Shown here piece after piece: positions 57,241 through 64,000 of a stretch of 64,000 nt of DNA. How positions within the stretch are numbered: the first letter of the stretch is position 1; each line of letters opens with the position of its first letter. The stretch is from JANMES01 sp038329865 (lineage in GTDB: Bacteria > Planctomycetota > Phycisphaerae > Tepidisphaerales > Tepidisphaeraceae), in assembly GCA_038329865.1 (NCBI GenBank), contig JBBQNK010000001.1:1-64000 (forward strand), in the 5' to 3' direction. Below the pieces are notes generated by a model, which worked only from the letters and a program-made list of their open reading frames with translations, had not been told where the DNA came from and did not search any database. Both the position numbers and the translations under genes were made by a program.

Positions 57241-57789
57241 ATGGAATTCTCCGACCCCTGGCTCGCCGCAGCGAAGAAAAAACTCCTCGCCAACAAAGCG
57301 ATGTACGAGCAGGCGATGGCCCAGCTGAGCGACGAAGAGCTGCGCCGGCGGCCCGGGCCGGGGTTCAATTCGGTCGCAACGATCGTGCAACACGTGGCGG
57401 GCAATCTGGTCAGCCGCTTCACCGATTTCCTTGCGACCGACGGCGAGAAACCGAACCGCAACCGGGAAGGGGAATTTCAGGATTGGCCCGGCTCACGCGA
57501 AGAGTTGATGCAGCGCTGGGAGCTCGGCTGGTCGATCCTGATCAACGCCTTGGATTCCCTCCAAGCGGCCGACATAAATAAAACGATCTACATCCGCGCG
57601 CAACCGCACACCGTCCCCGAGGCGGTGCTACGCTCGGTCGATCACATCGGCTGGCATCTTGGGCAGATTCTGTACATCTCGCGGATGGTCTGCTCAAAGG
57701 AATGGAAGTATCTGACGGTCGCCCCGGGAACGTCCGCTGATTTCAACAAGGCCGCAGGTCTGTCGGCCGACGATCGGAGAAAACCATGA
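57241..57789 (+). CDS. DinB-like DUF1572 family protein
   Basis: The 182-residue protein resembles DinB/DUF1572 four-helix bundles: FNSVATIVQHVAGNLVSRFTDFL (first His) and VDHIGWHLGQILYISRMV (two more His) supply the metal ligands. Relatives bind a divalent metal and some are thiol transferases, but most are unassigned. Start ATG 57241 has GGAGGCACG as ribosome site. It overlaps ispF by ATGA (57786-57789). Confidence 0.88.
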   Translation: MEFSDPWLAAAKKKLLANKAMYEQAMAQLSDEELRRRPGPGFNSVATIVQHVAGNLVSRFTDFLATDGEKPNRNREGEFQDWPGSREELMQRWELGWSILINALDSLQAADINKTIYIRAQPHTVPEAVLRSVDHIGWHLGQILYISRMVCSKEWKYLTVAPGTSADFNKAAGLSADDRRKP

Positions 57790-58265
57790 GCAGCCCTTTC
57801 CACATCGGCCACGGCTACGATCTACACCGCCTGCAGGACGGCGGCGTGCTCATGCTCGGCGGAGTGAAGGTGGCTGACGGCATCAGCCCGGTCTCCCACA
57901 GCGACGGCGACGTGGTGATTCATGCGCTGGTCGATGCGATCCTCGGCGCGCTCGGCCGGGGCGATATCGGAGAGCATTACCCGAACACCGACGCACGATG
58001 GAAAGACGCCCCGAGCATTAAATTTCTGCAGGACGTCGTGCTGCTGGCGATGAACGATGAATGGCGAATCGCCAACGCCGACATCACCATTCTTGCAGAG
58101 CGCCCGAAGCTGCAGCCGTTCAAGCCGAAGATGGTCGACCTCCTCACCGGCGTGCTGCGTGCCCCGGTGAACATCAAGGCCGGCACGAACGAAGGCGTAG
58201 ACGCCATCGGCCGCGGCGAAGCGATCGCGGCGCACGCGGTTGTGTTGCTCCAGCGCGTGGTGTGA
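57786..58265 (+). CDS. ispF: 2-C-methyl-D-erythritol 2,4-cyclodiphosphate synthase
   Basis: IspF makes the cyclic diphosphate of the MEP isoprenoid pathway. The 159-residue protein has the metal ligands D-x-H in GHGYDLHRL, the motif SHSDGDVVIHALVDAILGALGRGDIGEHYP and the active-site Asp in NTDARWKDA. The end GRGEAIAAHAVVLLQ is normal. It is coupled to the preceding DUF1572 gene by ATGA, and cysS follows after a repeat; ispF-cysS neighbours are common in bacteria. Confidence 0.97.
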   Translation: MSSPFHIGHGYDLHRLQDGGVLMLGGVKVADGISPVSHSDGDVVIHALVDAILGALGRGDIGEHYPNTDARWKDAPSIKFLQDVVLLAMNDEWRIANADITILAERPKLQPFKPKMVDLLTGVLRAPVNIKAGTNEGVDAIGRGEAIAAHAVVLLQRVV

Positions 58266-58278
58266 CTAGAATCAGTTT

Positions 58279-58361
58279 CTGATTTGCAATTTGCGATTTG
58301 CAATTTGCAATTGAAACCCGGTCCATCCATTTGCAAATTGCAAATTGGAGATTGCAAATTC
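58279..58361. repeat. ATTTGCAATTTGCAATT inverted repeat
   Basis: The left arm repeats TTTGCAATTTGC and the right arm repeats GCAAATTGCAAATT. It fills the ispF-cysS gap and ends 3 bases before the cysS start codon. Confidence 0.85.
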
Positions 58362-58363
58362 CC

Positions 58364-59875
58364 ATGAGCCTTCGCATCTACAACACCCTCTCCAAGCAAA
58401 AAGAACTCTTCGCACCGGTGAAGCCGGGAAAAGTCGGCATGTACCTGTGCGGGCCTACCGTGTACAAGCCGCCGCACATCGGGCACATGGTCGGGCCGGT
58501 GATTTTTGATGCGATCAAGAGATACCTGGCCTACAAGGGTTACGCGGTGACGTGGGTCGTCAACATTACCGATGTCGACGACAAAATCATCGAGCGCGGC
58601 AAAGAGCTGAGCAAGCCGTGGGAAGAAGTCGCGGAAGTTGCGACGAAACAATATCTCGATTGCCTGGCCCTGCTCGGCGTGGACACGATTGACAAATTCC
58701 CCAAGGCCAGCGAACACATCGCCGAAATTCTCGACATGGCGCAGAAGCTGATCGACAAGGGATTCGCCTACGCCGCCGACGGCAACGTGTGGTTTGAAGT
58801 CGGCAAAGATCCTGATTACGGCAAGCTCTCCAACCGCAAGGTGGAAGACCAGGAGGCCGGCACGCGCGATCTCACCGGCGGCGGCAAGCGCGATCCGGCC
58901 GACTTCGCGCTCTGGAAAGCCGCGAAAAAGGGCGAGCCTTCGTGGCCATCCCCTTGGGGCGACGGGCGGCCGGGCTGGCACATCGAGTGCTCCGCCATGA
59001 GCCTCAAATACCTCGGCGAAACCTTCGATATCCACGGCGGCGGGATGGATCTGATGTTTCCGCACCACGAAAACGAACTCGCCCAATCCGAATGCTGCAG
59101 CGGCAAGCAGTTCGTGAAATTCTGGCTGCACAACGGCCTGACGCGCATCGCCACCAAGGCCGCCGGTGGTGAGCTCAAGCAGGAAAAGATGAGCAAGTCG
59201 CTCGGCAACACGCTCGATCCCGTCGCGCTCGTGGACGAACACGGGGCCGAGTTCATCCGCTACCTGCTCCTCAGCACGCACTACCGCAGCCCGATCGATT
59301 TTTCCGACGACACGATCACCTCCACCAAAAAAGGTTTAGCGGTCTTCCAGCGATTGTTCGAGCGCATCGAGCGGCTCACCGGCAAGAAAACCAACGAGCT
59401 CGGCCCCGACATGGACGTTCACGCCAGCGCCATGCTCGAAACCGACCACGCCCCGTTCGCCCGCGCCGTGCTCGGGTTGAAGATGAAGTTCCTGGAAATG
59501 ATGGACGACGATTTCAACACCGCCGGCGCGATCGCCGTGCTGCACGAGCTGGCCGGCGAAATCAACGGGCACATCGAGAAGCACCAGATCGAAAAGAGCA
59601 AAGCCGTCGAGCTGACCGCCCACGTGCTGGCGGCCACTTCCACGCTGCGGAACATCGGAGCGGTGATAGGCCTGTTCAGAATCACCCCCGCCGCCACCGG
59701 CAGCAGCAAAGACGCCGGGCTGCTCGACGCGGTGATGGGCCTGATGATCCAACTCCGCAAAGACGCCCGGGCCAGCAAGAATTTCGCGCTAGCCGACGCG
59801 ATTCGCGACGGGCTGACGAAGCTCGGCGTGACGCTCGAAGACAGGCCGGACGGCACGGGATGGCGGAAGGGGTAG
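58364..59875 (+). CDS. cysS: Cysteinyl-tRNA synthetase
   Basis: The 503-residue protein charges tRNA-Cys. The zinc Cys 29 in MYLCGPTVY, HIGH at 38-41 (PPHIGHM), WHIECSAMSLKYLG, the zinc motif FPHHENELAQSEC and KMSKS near residue 275 are all present. The start is ATG 58364; the open frame upstream is repeat DNA. Length is typical. A small membrane-protein gene follows after 6 bases. Confidence 0.97.
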   Translation: MSLRIYNTLSKQKELFAPVKPGKVGMYLCGPTVYKPPHIGHMVGPVIFDAIKRYLAYKGYAVTWVVNITDVDDKIIERGKELSKPWEEVAEVATKQYLDCLALLGVDTIDKFPKASEHIAEILDMAQKLIDKGFAYAADGNVWFEVGKDPDYGKLSNRKVEDQEAGTRDLTGGGKRDPADFALWKAAKKGEPSWPSPWGDGRPGWHIECSAMSLKYLGETFDIHGGGMDLMFPHHENELAQSECCSGKQFVKFWLHNGLTRIATKAAGGELKQEKMSKSLGNTLDPVALVDEHGAEFIRYLLLSTHYRSPIDFSDDTITSTKKGLAVFQRLFERIERLTGKKTNELGPDMDVHASAMLETDHAPFARAVLGLKMKFLEMMDDDFNTAGAIAVLHELAGEINGHIEKHQIEKSKAVELTAHVLAATSTLRNIGAVIGLFRITPAATGSSKDAGLLDAVMGLMIQLRKDARASKNFALADAIRDGLTKLGVTLEDRPDGTGWRKG

Positions 59876-59881
59876 CGGAAG

Positions 59882-60091
59882 ATGACGGTTCCCCTGGCGG
59901 AGAATTTCGACGCGATTTATTTCTTGATCGTCAAACCCGTGATCGGGATCGCTCTGTTATTCGCCACCCTGTTGGCTCTGATCGGCTCGATCGATATTCC
60001 ATACGCCCCACCAAAAAGTTGGAGCTTCTGGATCACGATTATCGTCCTGGCCGGCGGGTCGGCGTGGTGTTTTCTCACGATGTTTCGATAG
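59882..60091 (+). CDS. Small two-TM protein
   Basis: The 69-residue protein has two helices (YFLIVKPVIGIALLFATLLALIG and FWITIIVLAGGSAWCFLTMF) around a short loop (SIDIPYAPPKSW). The ribosome site GGAAG precedes ATG. It is probably co-transcribed with cysS. No family is recognised. Confidence 0.65.
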   Translation: MTVPLAENFDAIYFLIVKPVIGIALLFATLLALIGSIDIPYAPPKSWSFWITIIVLAGGSAWCFLTMFR

Positions 60092-60105
60092 TACGCGGCG
60101 GAAAT

Positions 60106-60185
60106 AAATGAACACAGAGACACAGAGACGCAGAGAAAACCAGATTTCTTTTCTTCTCTGCGTCTCTGTGTCTCTGTGTTCATTT
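60106..60185. repeat. AAATGAACACAGAGACACAG inverted repeat, terminator-like
   Basis: AAATGAACACAGAGACACAG and CTGTGTCTCTGTGTTCATTT are complementary ends of a long hairpin with CAGAGACGCAGAG and CTCTGCGTCTCTG inside; TTTTT follows on the plus strand, so it may end the cysS transcript before ruvC. Same family as 55688. Confidence 0.88.
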
Positions 60186-60200
60186 TTCCGCGTTTAATCC

Positions 60201-60674
60201 ATGAAGATCCTCGGCATCGATCCCGGCCTGCAGCTCACCGGTTACGGCGTGATCGAGTATCACCCCGCCAAACCCAAGCTCATCGACGCCGGCGTGATCC
60301 GGCTTAAGCCGAAAACGCCGATCGCCGAGCGGCTGATCGAGTTGGAGCACGAGCTCGACGAGATCATCCAGGAACACAAGCCGGCTGCGTGCGCGGTGGA
60401 GCAGCTTTACTCTCACTACGCGCACCCGCGCACGGCGATCCTCATGGGCCATGCCCGCGGCGTGATTCTGCTCGTCGCGCAGCGGCACGGCGTGGCGATC
60501 CACGAATTCGCCGCCAACCGAGTCAAGCAATCCCTCACCGGTCACGGCCATGCGGGAAAATCGCAGATGCAACGCGCGATCATGGCGACGTGGAACCTCG
60601 CCAAGCCGCCCGAACCGCCGGACGTGGCGGACGCGCTGGCAATCGCGCTCTGCTGCGGCCGGGCGATGGCCTAA
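60201..60674 (+). CDS. ruvC: Holliday-junction endonuclease RuvC
   Basis: The 157-residue protein resolves Holliday junctions. The four acidic residues of the RNase-H-like site are visible: D7 in GIDPGLQLTGYG, E in CAVEQLYSH, and the late DVADALAIALCCG with two Asp. Length is typical. An acyltransferase gene separates it from ruvA and ruvB. Confidence 0.96.
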   Translation: MKILGIDPGLQLTGYGVIEYHPAKPKLIDAGVIRLKPKTPIAERLIELEHELDEIIQEHKPAACAVEQLYSHYAHPRTAILMGHARGVILLVAQRHGVAIHEFAANRVKQSLTGHGHAGKSQMQRAIMATWNLAKPPEPPDVADALAIALCCGRAMA

Positions 60675-60757
60675 TTGCCGTTTTCAATCGCTTGCAATTG
60701 CAGGATCGAAACGCGAGACTTTTTGCGTTCCGTCGACGCACGCGGTCAGCCAATCCA

Positions 60758-62008
60758 TTGAGCAACCATTCAGCCACAAACTCGCCCGAGGACGAAACGC
60801 AATCCGCGCTCGTACCCGACCCAACGCTCCCCGGCCGATCGAGCAAACACTATCGCTCGCTGGACGGCCTGCGCGGCGTGGCAATTCTGTCGGTGCTGGC
60901 GTTTCATGGCTTTTTGCCGATGCACTGGAAATCGCCCACCGGCGCCGTCCTGGTTCACCTGCCGCTCGCAGGCTGGTCGGGCGTTGATTTGTTTTTCGTC
61001 CTTTCGGGTTTTCTCATCACCGGTATTTTGATCGACTCGCGCAGCTCCAGCCGCTTTTTTAAAAACTTTTACGCCCGCCGGATGCTGCGAATCTTTCCGA
61101 TCTACTATTTGTTTCTCGCCGTCATGCTGATCATCCTGCCACGACTAAAGCCGTTTAACACGCCGGACTTGCAGGCGCTGCTGCATTACCAGGGATGGAT
61201 GTGGACCTACCTGACCAACATTGGATTCATCGTCCATCAAAAAGCATGGGCATCGCCGGACTGGCTGGATATGAATCACCTGTGGTCGCTGGCCGTCGAA
61301 GAGCAATTTTATATTTTCTGGCCGCTGGTGGTGTTCTTTATTTCGCGCCGTTCGCTCAAAACGGCGTGCGGGCTGCTGATCGTTTTATCGTTGGCCGCGC
61401 GATGTACGTTGTGGCTGTTGCACCAGCGCAACGGGGCGATCTACTTCCCCACGTTCTGCCGACTCGACGGCGTGGCGATGGGCGCTCTGGCAGCGATTTT
61501 AATTCGCGAGCGTTCGGCGGCGGAGGTTTCGCGGCTCGCAAAGCGGTGCGCCTTGATTGCCGGCGCGATGGTCGTTGCCGTCATCGTATGGCGACGCGGC
61601 TGGGTCTTCACGGATTCGCCGACCGTTGTGTTCGGCGTATCGGCCGTCAGCTTTTTCTCGATGGCGATGCTGCTCCTTGCGATTGAACCGACAGGCACGC
61701 TGGCGCGCCTGCTCACCTGGCGGCCGCTCCGGGAGATCGGCAAGTACAGCTACGCATTGTACCTGTTCCATGCGCCACTCCGGGCCCCGCTGGCGTCACT
61801 CGTGTCGCCCGACCTTCTTGCCAGCTCCTGTCACTCAGAAGTCGTCGGCTACACGTTGTTTGTCATCCTGTTCGGCACGATTTCTTTCGTCGCAGCCGTT
61901 ATTTCTTGGCATCTGTTTGAAAAACACTGGCTGAAGCTCAAACGCCATTTCGATTACATGCCGCCCTCATTGCCGCAAAAAGCAGTCGTCGGCCCGGGCC
62001 AGGGCTAG
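60758..62008 (+). CDS. Acyltransferase 3 family membrane protein (OafA/YrhL-like)
   Basis: The protein has about 417 residues if it starts at TTG 60758; no ATG lies before the conserved region and TTG 60692 is also possible. YRSLDGLRGVAILSVLAFH (catalytic His), FFVLSGFLITGIL, FYARRMLRIFPIYYL and HLWSLAVEEQFYIFWPLVVF are the standard motifs. About ten membrane helices follow. It should O-acylate a surface glycan or lipid. Its place inside ruvCAB is unusual and suggests an insertion. Confidence 0.88.
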   Translation: MSNHSATNSPEDETQSALVPDPTLPGRSSKHYRSLDGLRGVAILSVLAFHGFLPMHWKSPTGAVLVHLPLAGWSGVDLFFVLSGFLITGILIDSRSSSRFFKNFYARRMLRIFPIYYLFLAVMLIILPRLKPFNTPDLQALLHYQGWMWTYLTNIGFIVHQKAWASPDWLDMNHLWSLAVEEQFYIFWPLVVFFISRRSLKTACGLLIVLSLAARCTLWLLHQRNGAIYFPTFCRLDGVAMGALAAILIRERSAAEVSRLAKRCALIAGAMVVAVIVWRRGWVFTDSPTVVFGVSAVSFFSMAMLLLAIEPTGTLARLLTWRPLREIGKYSYALYLFHAPLRAPLASLVSPDLLASSCHSEVVGYTLFVILFGTISFVAAVISWHLFEKHWLKLKRHFDYMPPSLPQKAVVGPGQG

Positions 62009-62076
62009 TCGGTCGGGTGTGCGCGGTTTTGATGAGTCTGTAAGAATGTCGCTGACTCGGTTACCCTACTCGCCAG

Positions 62077-62709
62077 ATGATTTCCGCCATTACCGGTGAA
62101 CTCAAGCGAGTCGACGACGAGCGCGCCCACGTGCTGGCCGGGCCGATGTTGTTTGAGTTGCTCGTGCCGGCCGTCGATGTGCTGGAGCTGCAGGCGATGC
62201 TGAACGAGCAGGTCACGCTCCACACGATTTTGCACCTGCAAGGCGACGGCAACAGCTTCGAGCCGCAGCTCATCGGCTTCCTGCGGATGGAAGACAAGCG
62301 ATTTTTCGAGCGGTTCATCACCGTCAAAGGCATCGGCCCGAAGACGGCGCTGCGGGCGCTCACCGTGCCGATCGCCCAGATCGCTCACGCAATCGAAACG
62401 AAGGACACGCGCCCGCTCACGCAGCTCAAAGGCATCGGCAAGCGCACGGCCGAGCTGATCGTGGCGGAATTGGCGGGAAAAGTCGGCTCGTTCGTGACGA
62501 CCGGCATCGGCCCGGTGAAATCGACGGCAACAACGAAGTACTCCGCCGAAGACGAAGCCGCTATCGCCGTGCTGGCCAGCCCGCAGATGGGCCTCCGCCG
62601 GCCCGACGCGGAGCGGCTGCTGCTTCGCGTGAAGGAATCGAACCCGAAACTGAAGACAGCGGATGAACTCGTGCCGGAAATGTTGCGGCAGCATTCACTA
62701 CGAGGATAG
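62077..62709 (+). CDS. ruvA: Holliday-junction DNA-binding protein RuvA
   Basis: The 210-residue protein has the OB-fold N-terminus (MISAITGELKRVDDERAHVLA), two helix-hairpin-helix motifs (VKGIGPKTAL and LKGIGKRTAE), and the C-terminal domain III that contacts RuvB (MGLRRPDAERLLLRV). It binds the Holliday junction and loads RuvB. Its TAG stop is immediately followed by the GGCGTTAG repeat that runs to the ruvB start. Confidence 0.96.
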   Translation: MISAITGELKRVDDERAHVLAGPMLFELLVPAVDVLELQAMLNEQVTLHTILHLQGDGNSFEPQLIGFLRMEDKRFFERFITVKGIGPKTALRALTVPIAQIAHAIETKDTRPLTQLKGIGKRTAELIVAELAGKVGSFVTTGIGPVKSTATTKYSAEDEAAIAVLASPQMGLRRPDAERLLLRVKESNPKLKTADELVPEMLRQHSLRG

Positions 62710-62796
62710 ATGGCGTTAGGCGTTAGTAGTCAGGCGTTAGGAAACTCAGCAGCAATCCCTAACGCCTAACTACTAACGCCTAACGCCTAACGCCAT
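62710..62796. repeat. ATGGCGTTAGGCGTTAG inverted repeat spanning the whole ruvA-ruvB gap
   Basis: It opens with ATGGCGTTAGGCGTTAGTAG right after the ruvA stop and closes with CTAACGCCTAACGCCAT, whose last two bases are the first two of the ruvB ATG. The spacer contains nothing else, so the ruvB ribosome-binding region would be inside the hairpin arm. Confidence 0.9.
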
Positions 62797-63832
62797 GGCA
62801 AGAGAACGAATCATTTCCGGCGAGTCCTCCCCCGACGACGACGCGCCCGTCAACTTCGCCCTGCGCCCGCTGAAGTTCGAGCAGTACATCGGCCAAGAGC
62901 CGCTTATCCGCAAGCTGAAGATCGCCGTAAGCGCCGCCGTCGGGCGCGGCGAGCCGGTGGAGCATATTTTATTGCACGGGCCACCGGGGCTCGGGAAGAC
63001 GACGCTGGCGCACGTGATCGCGAATGAAGTCGGCGCCCGGGTGCATGTCACCAACGGGCCGGCGTTGACGAAGGGCGCGGATCTTAACGGCATTTTGAAT
63101 CGCCTGGAACGCGGCGACGTGCTCTTCATCGATGAAATCCACCGCCTGCCGGTCGTGGTCGAGGAATGCCTCTACTCGGCCATGGAGGATTTCAAGATCG
63201 ATTTTACGGTCGATTCCGGCATGCACGCGCGGACGATCACGATCCCCGTCAAGCCATTCACGCTCATCGGCGCGACCACGCGGCTCGGCCTTTTGACAGG
63301 TCCGATGCGCGGGCGCTTCGGCATCGCCGAGCATATCGAATTTTACTCGCCGGCCTCGCTGCACGAGATTTTGAAAGCCAACGCGAAGCTCCTCAAGCTC
63401 AAGGCCGAGGACGCGGCCCTCTCCGAGCTCGCCATGCGCAGCCGCGGCACGCCGCGCGTCGCCAATCGCCTGCTCCGGCGCGTCCGCGACTTCGCCGCCG
63501 TCGAAAGCAACGGCCAGCTCACGCTCGCCACCGTGAAAAAATCCCTCGAGCTCGAAGGCATCGACGACAAGGGCCTCGACGAGCAGGACCGCGTCTTCCT
63601 CCGCACGATCATCCAGATCTACAACGGCGGCCCGGTAGGAATCGAGGCGGTGGCGGCCACCATGGGCGAAGAGCGCGACACGCTGGAAGACGTGATCGAG
63701 CCGTACCTGCTGCAGACGGCGCTGATCACCCGCACTCGCCAGGGCCGCCGCGTGACCAAGACGGCGTACGACCACCTGAAGCTCAAGTGGCAACCGCCGG
63801 CGGAGACGGGCGAAGGATTATTCAATGCGTAG
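62795..63832 (+). CDS. ruvB: Holliday-junction helicase motor RuvB
   Basis: The 345-residue AAA+ ATPase drives branch migration. Walker A GPPGLGKTT, Walker B LFIDEIHRL, the sensor IGATTRLGLLTGPMRGRFG (arginine finger) and the C-terminal winged helix (QTALITRTRQGRRVTKTAYDHL) are all present. The ATG at 62795 is the only reasonable start and sits inside the right arm of the preceding inverted repeat; no Shine-Dalgarno is visible. Confidence 0.97.
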   Translation: MARERIISGESSPDDDAPVNFALRPLKFEQYIGQEPLIRKLKIAVSAAVGRGEPVEHILLHGPPGLGKTTLAHVIANEVGARVHVTNGPALTKGADLNGILNRLERGDVLFIDEIHRLPVVVEECLYSAMEDFKIDFTVDSGMHARTITIPVKPFTLIGATTRLGLLTGPMRGRFGIAEHIEFYSPASLHEILKANAKLLKLKAEDAALSELAMRSRGTPRVANRLLRRVRDFAAVESNGQLTLATVKKSLELEGIDDKGLDEQDRVFLRTIIQIYNGGPVGIEAVAATMGEERDTLEDVIEPYLLQTALITRTRQGRRVTKTAYDHLKLKWQPPAETGEGLFNA

Positions 63833-64000
63833 TTTGGCGATTGTTGCGATGATCTTCGTGCTAAGCGGATGCGGAGTCAGCTTGATAACGCACGAAATCA
63901 CCGGGCAAGAACTATACGAAAAGGATCGTACCAGCATGCACGGATCGTTCATCAACAGCTACTACTACAAGGGCTCGGATTCAAAGTACCACTATTTCCA
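63825..64000 (+). CDS. Lipoprotein, partial (runs off the window end)
   Basis: The frame starts at ATG 63825, overlapping the ruvB end by 8 bases, and stays open to the end of the window (58 codons). The start MRSLAIVAMIFVLSGCGVS is a lipoprotein signal with lipobox LSGC (Cys 16). The mature part so far (EITGQELYEKDRTSMHGSF) matches nothing I know. Confidence 0.7.
   Translation, partial: MRSLAIVAMIFVLSGCGVSLITHEITGQELYEKDRTSMHGSFINSYYYKGSDSKYHYF

Overview
The window looks like a chromosome segment of a GC-rich planctomycete, most likely class Phycisphaerae (a Tepidisphaera-like lineage is my guess; the rank below phylum is inference). The pointers are a large secreted protein with a LEPR-XLL-type sorting motif (LESRVLMS), a pseudopilin with the FTLVELL signal, a membrane protein ending in a CPTCGYNLTGL zinc ribbon, TQPATQPS stretches after signal peptides, and two GroEL paralogues. 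I saw no rRNA, tRNA, CRISPR array, transposase or phage gene.

Layout. 0-5 kb: an AraC regulator, a zinc-ribbon membrane protein, a self-contained mini transcription unit encoding a 20-residue lysine-rich peptide, then an orphan ParA, a VanZ-like protein and a HIT hydrolase. 4.8-13 kb (minus strand): a protein-quality cluster of groEL, a 35-residue membrane peptide, groES, a second groEL, a GH29 fucosidase, a small membrane protein, dnaJ, grpE, fmdB and yacG. 13-15.2 kb: two related lipoproteins whose signal peptides are partly encoded by a dispersed repeat, and a DUF2752 protein. 15.9-17.3 kb: a glycosyltransferase. 17.3-24.6 kb: a tandemly duplicated two-gene module (polytopic membrane protein plus membrane-anchored, exported repeat protein). 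25-29.5 kb: two TMTC-like GT-C/TPR membrane proteins flanking an FMN reductase. 29.5-40 kb: a CorC/CNNM-type protein, the large secreted beta-helix protein, small membrane proteins, two secreted proteins, an amidohydrolase and a Rieske protein. 40-52 kb: accessory metabolism (PhyH dioxygenase, Gfo/Idh oxidoreductase, FAD oxidoreductase, BNR-type protein), a pseudopilin, lipoproteins and a lipase-like hydrolase. 52-64 kb: housekeeping genes, namely PilZ, a CobA-HemD fusion, a histidine kinase/NtrC pair, ispF, cysS, ruvC, an acyltransferase, ruvA and ruvB, and the start of a lipoprotein that runs off the end.

The most distinctive feature is the intergenic DNA. Gaps are filled by at least eight different families of inverted repeats, several present in multiple copies, some nested in one another, and some placed flush against stop and start codons so that they supply the stop, the start or the signal-peptide codons of neighbouring genes.

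The two items I would follow first are the mini transcription unit at 1957-2239 (promoter, perfect Shine-Dalgarno, 20-residue basic peptide, structured 3' region able to pair with the Shine-Dalgarno, strong terminator) and the duplicated membrane/repeat-protein module at 17336-24607, which has a third, shorter relative at 42929-43720.
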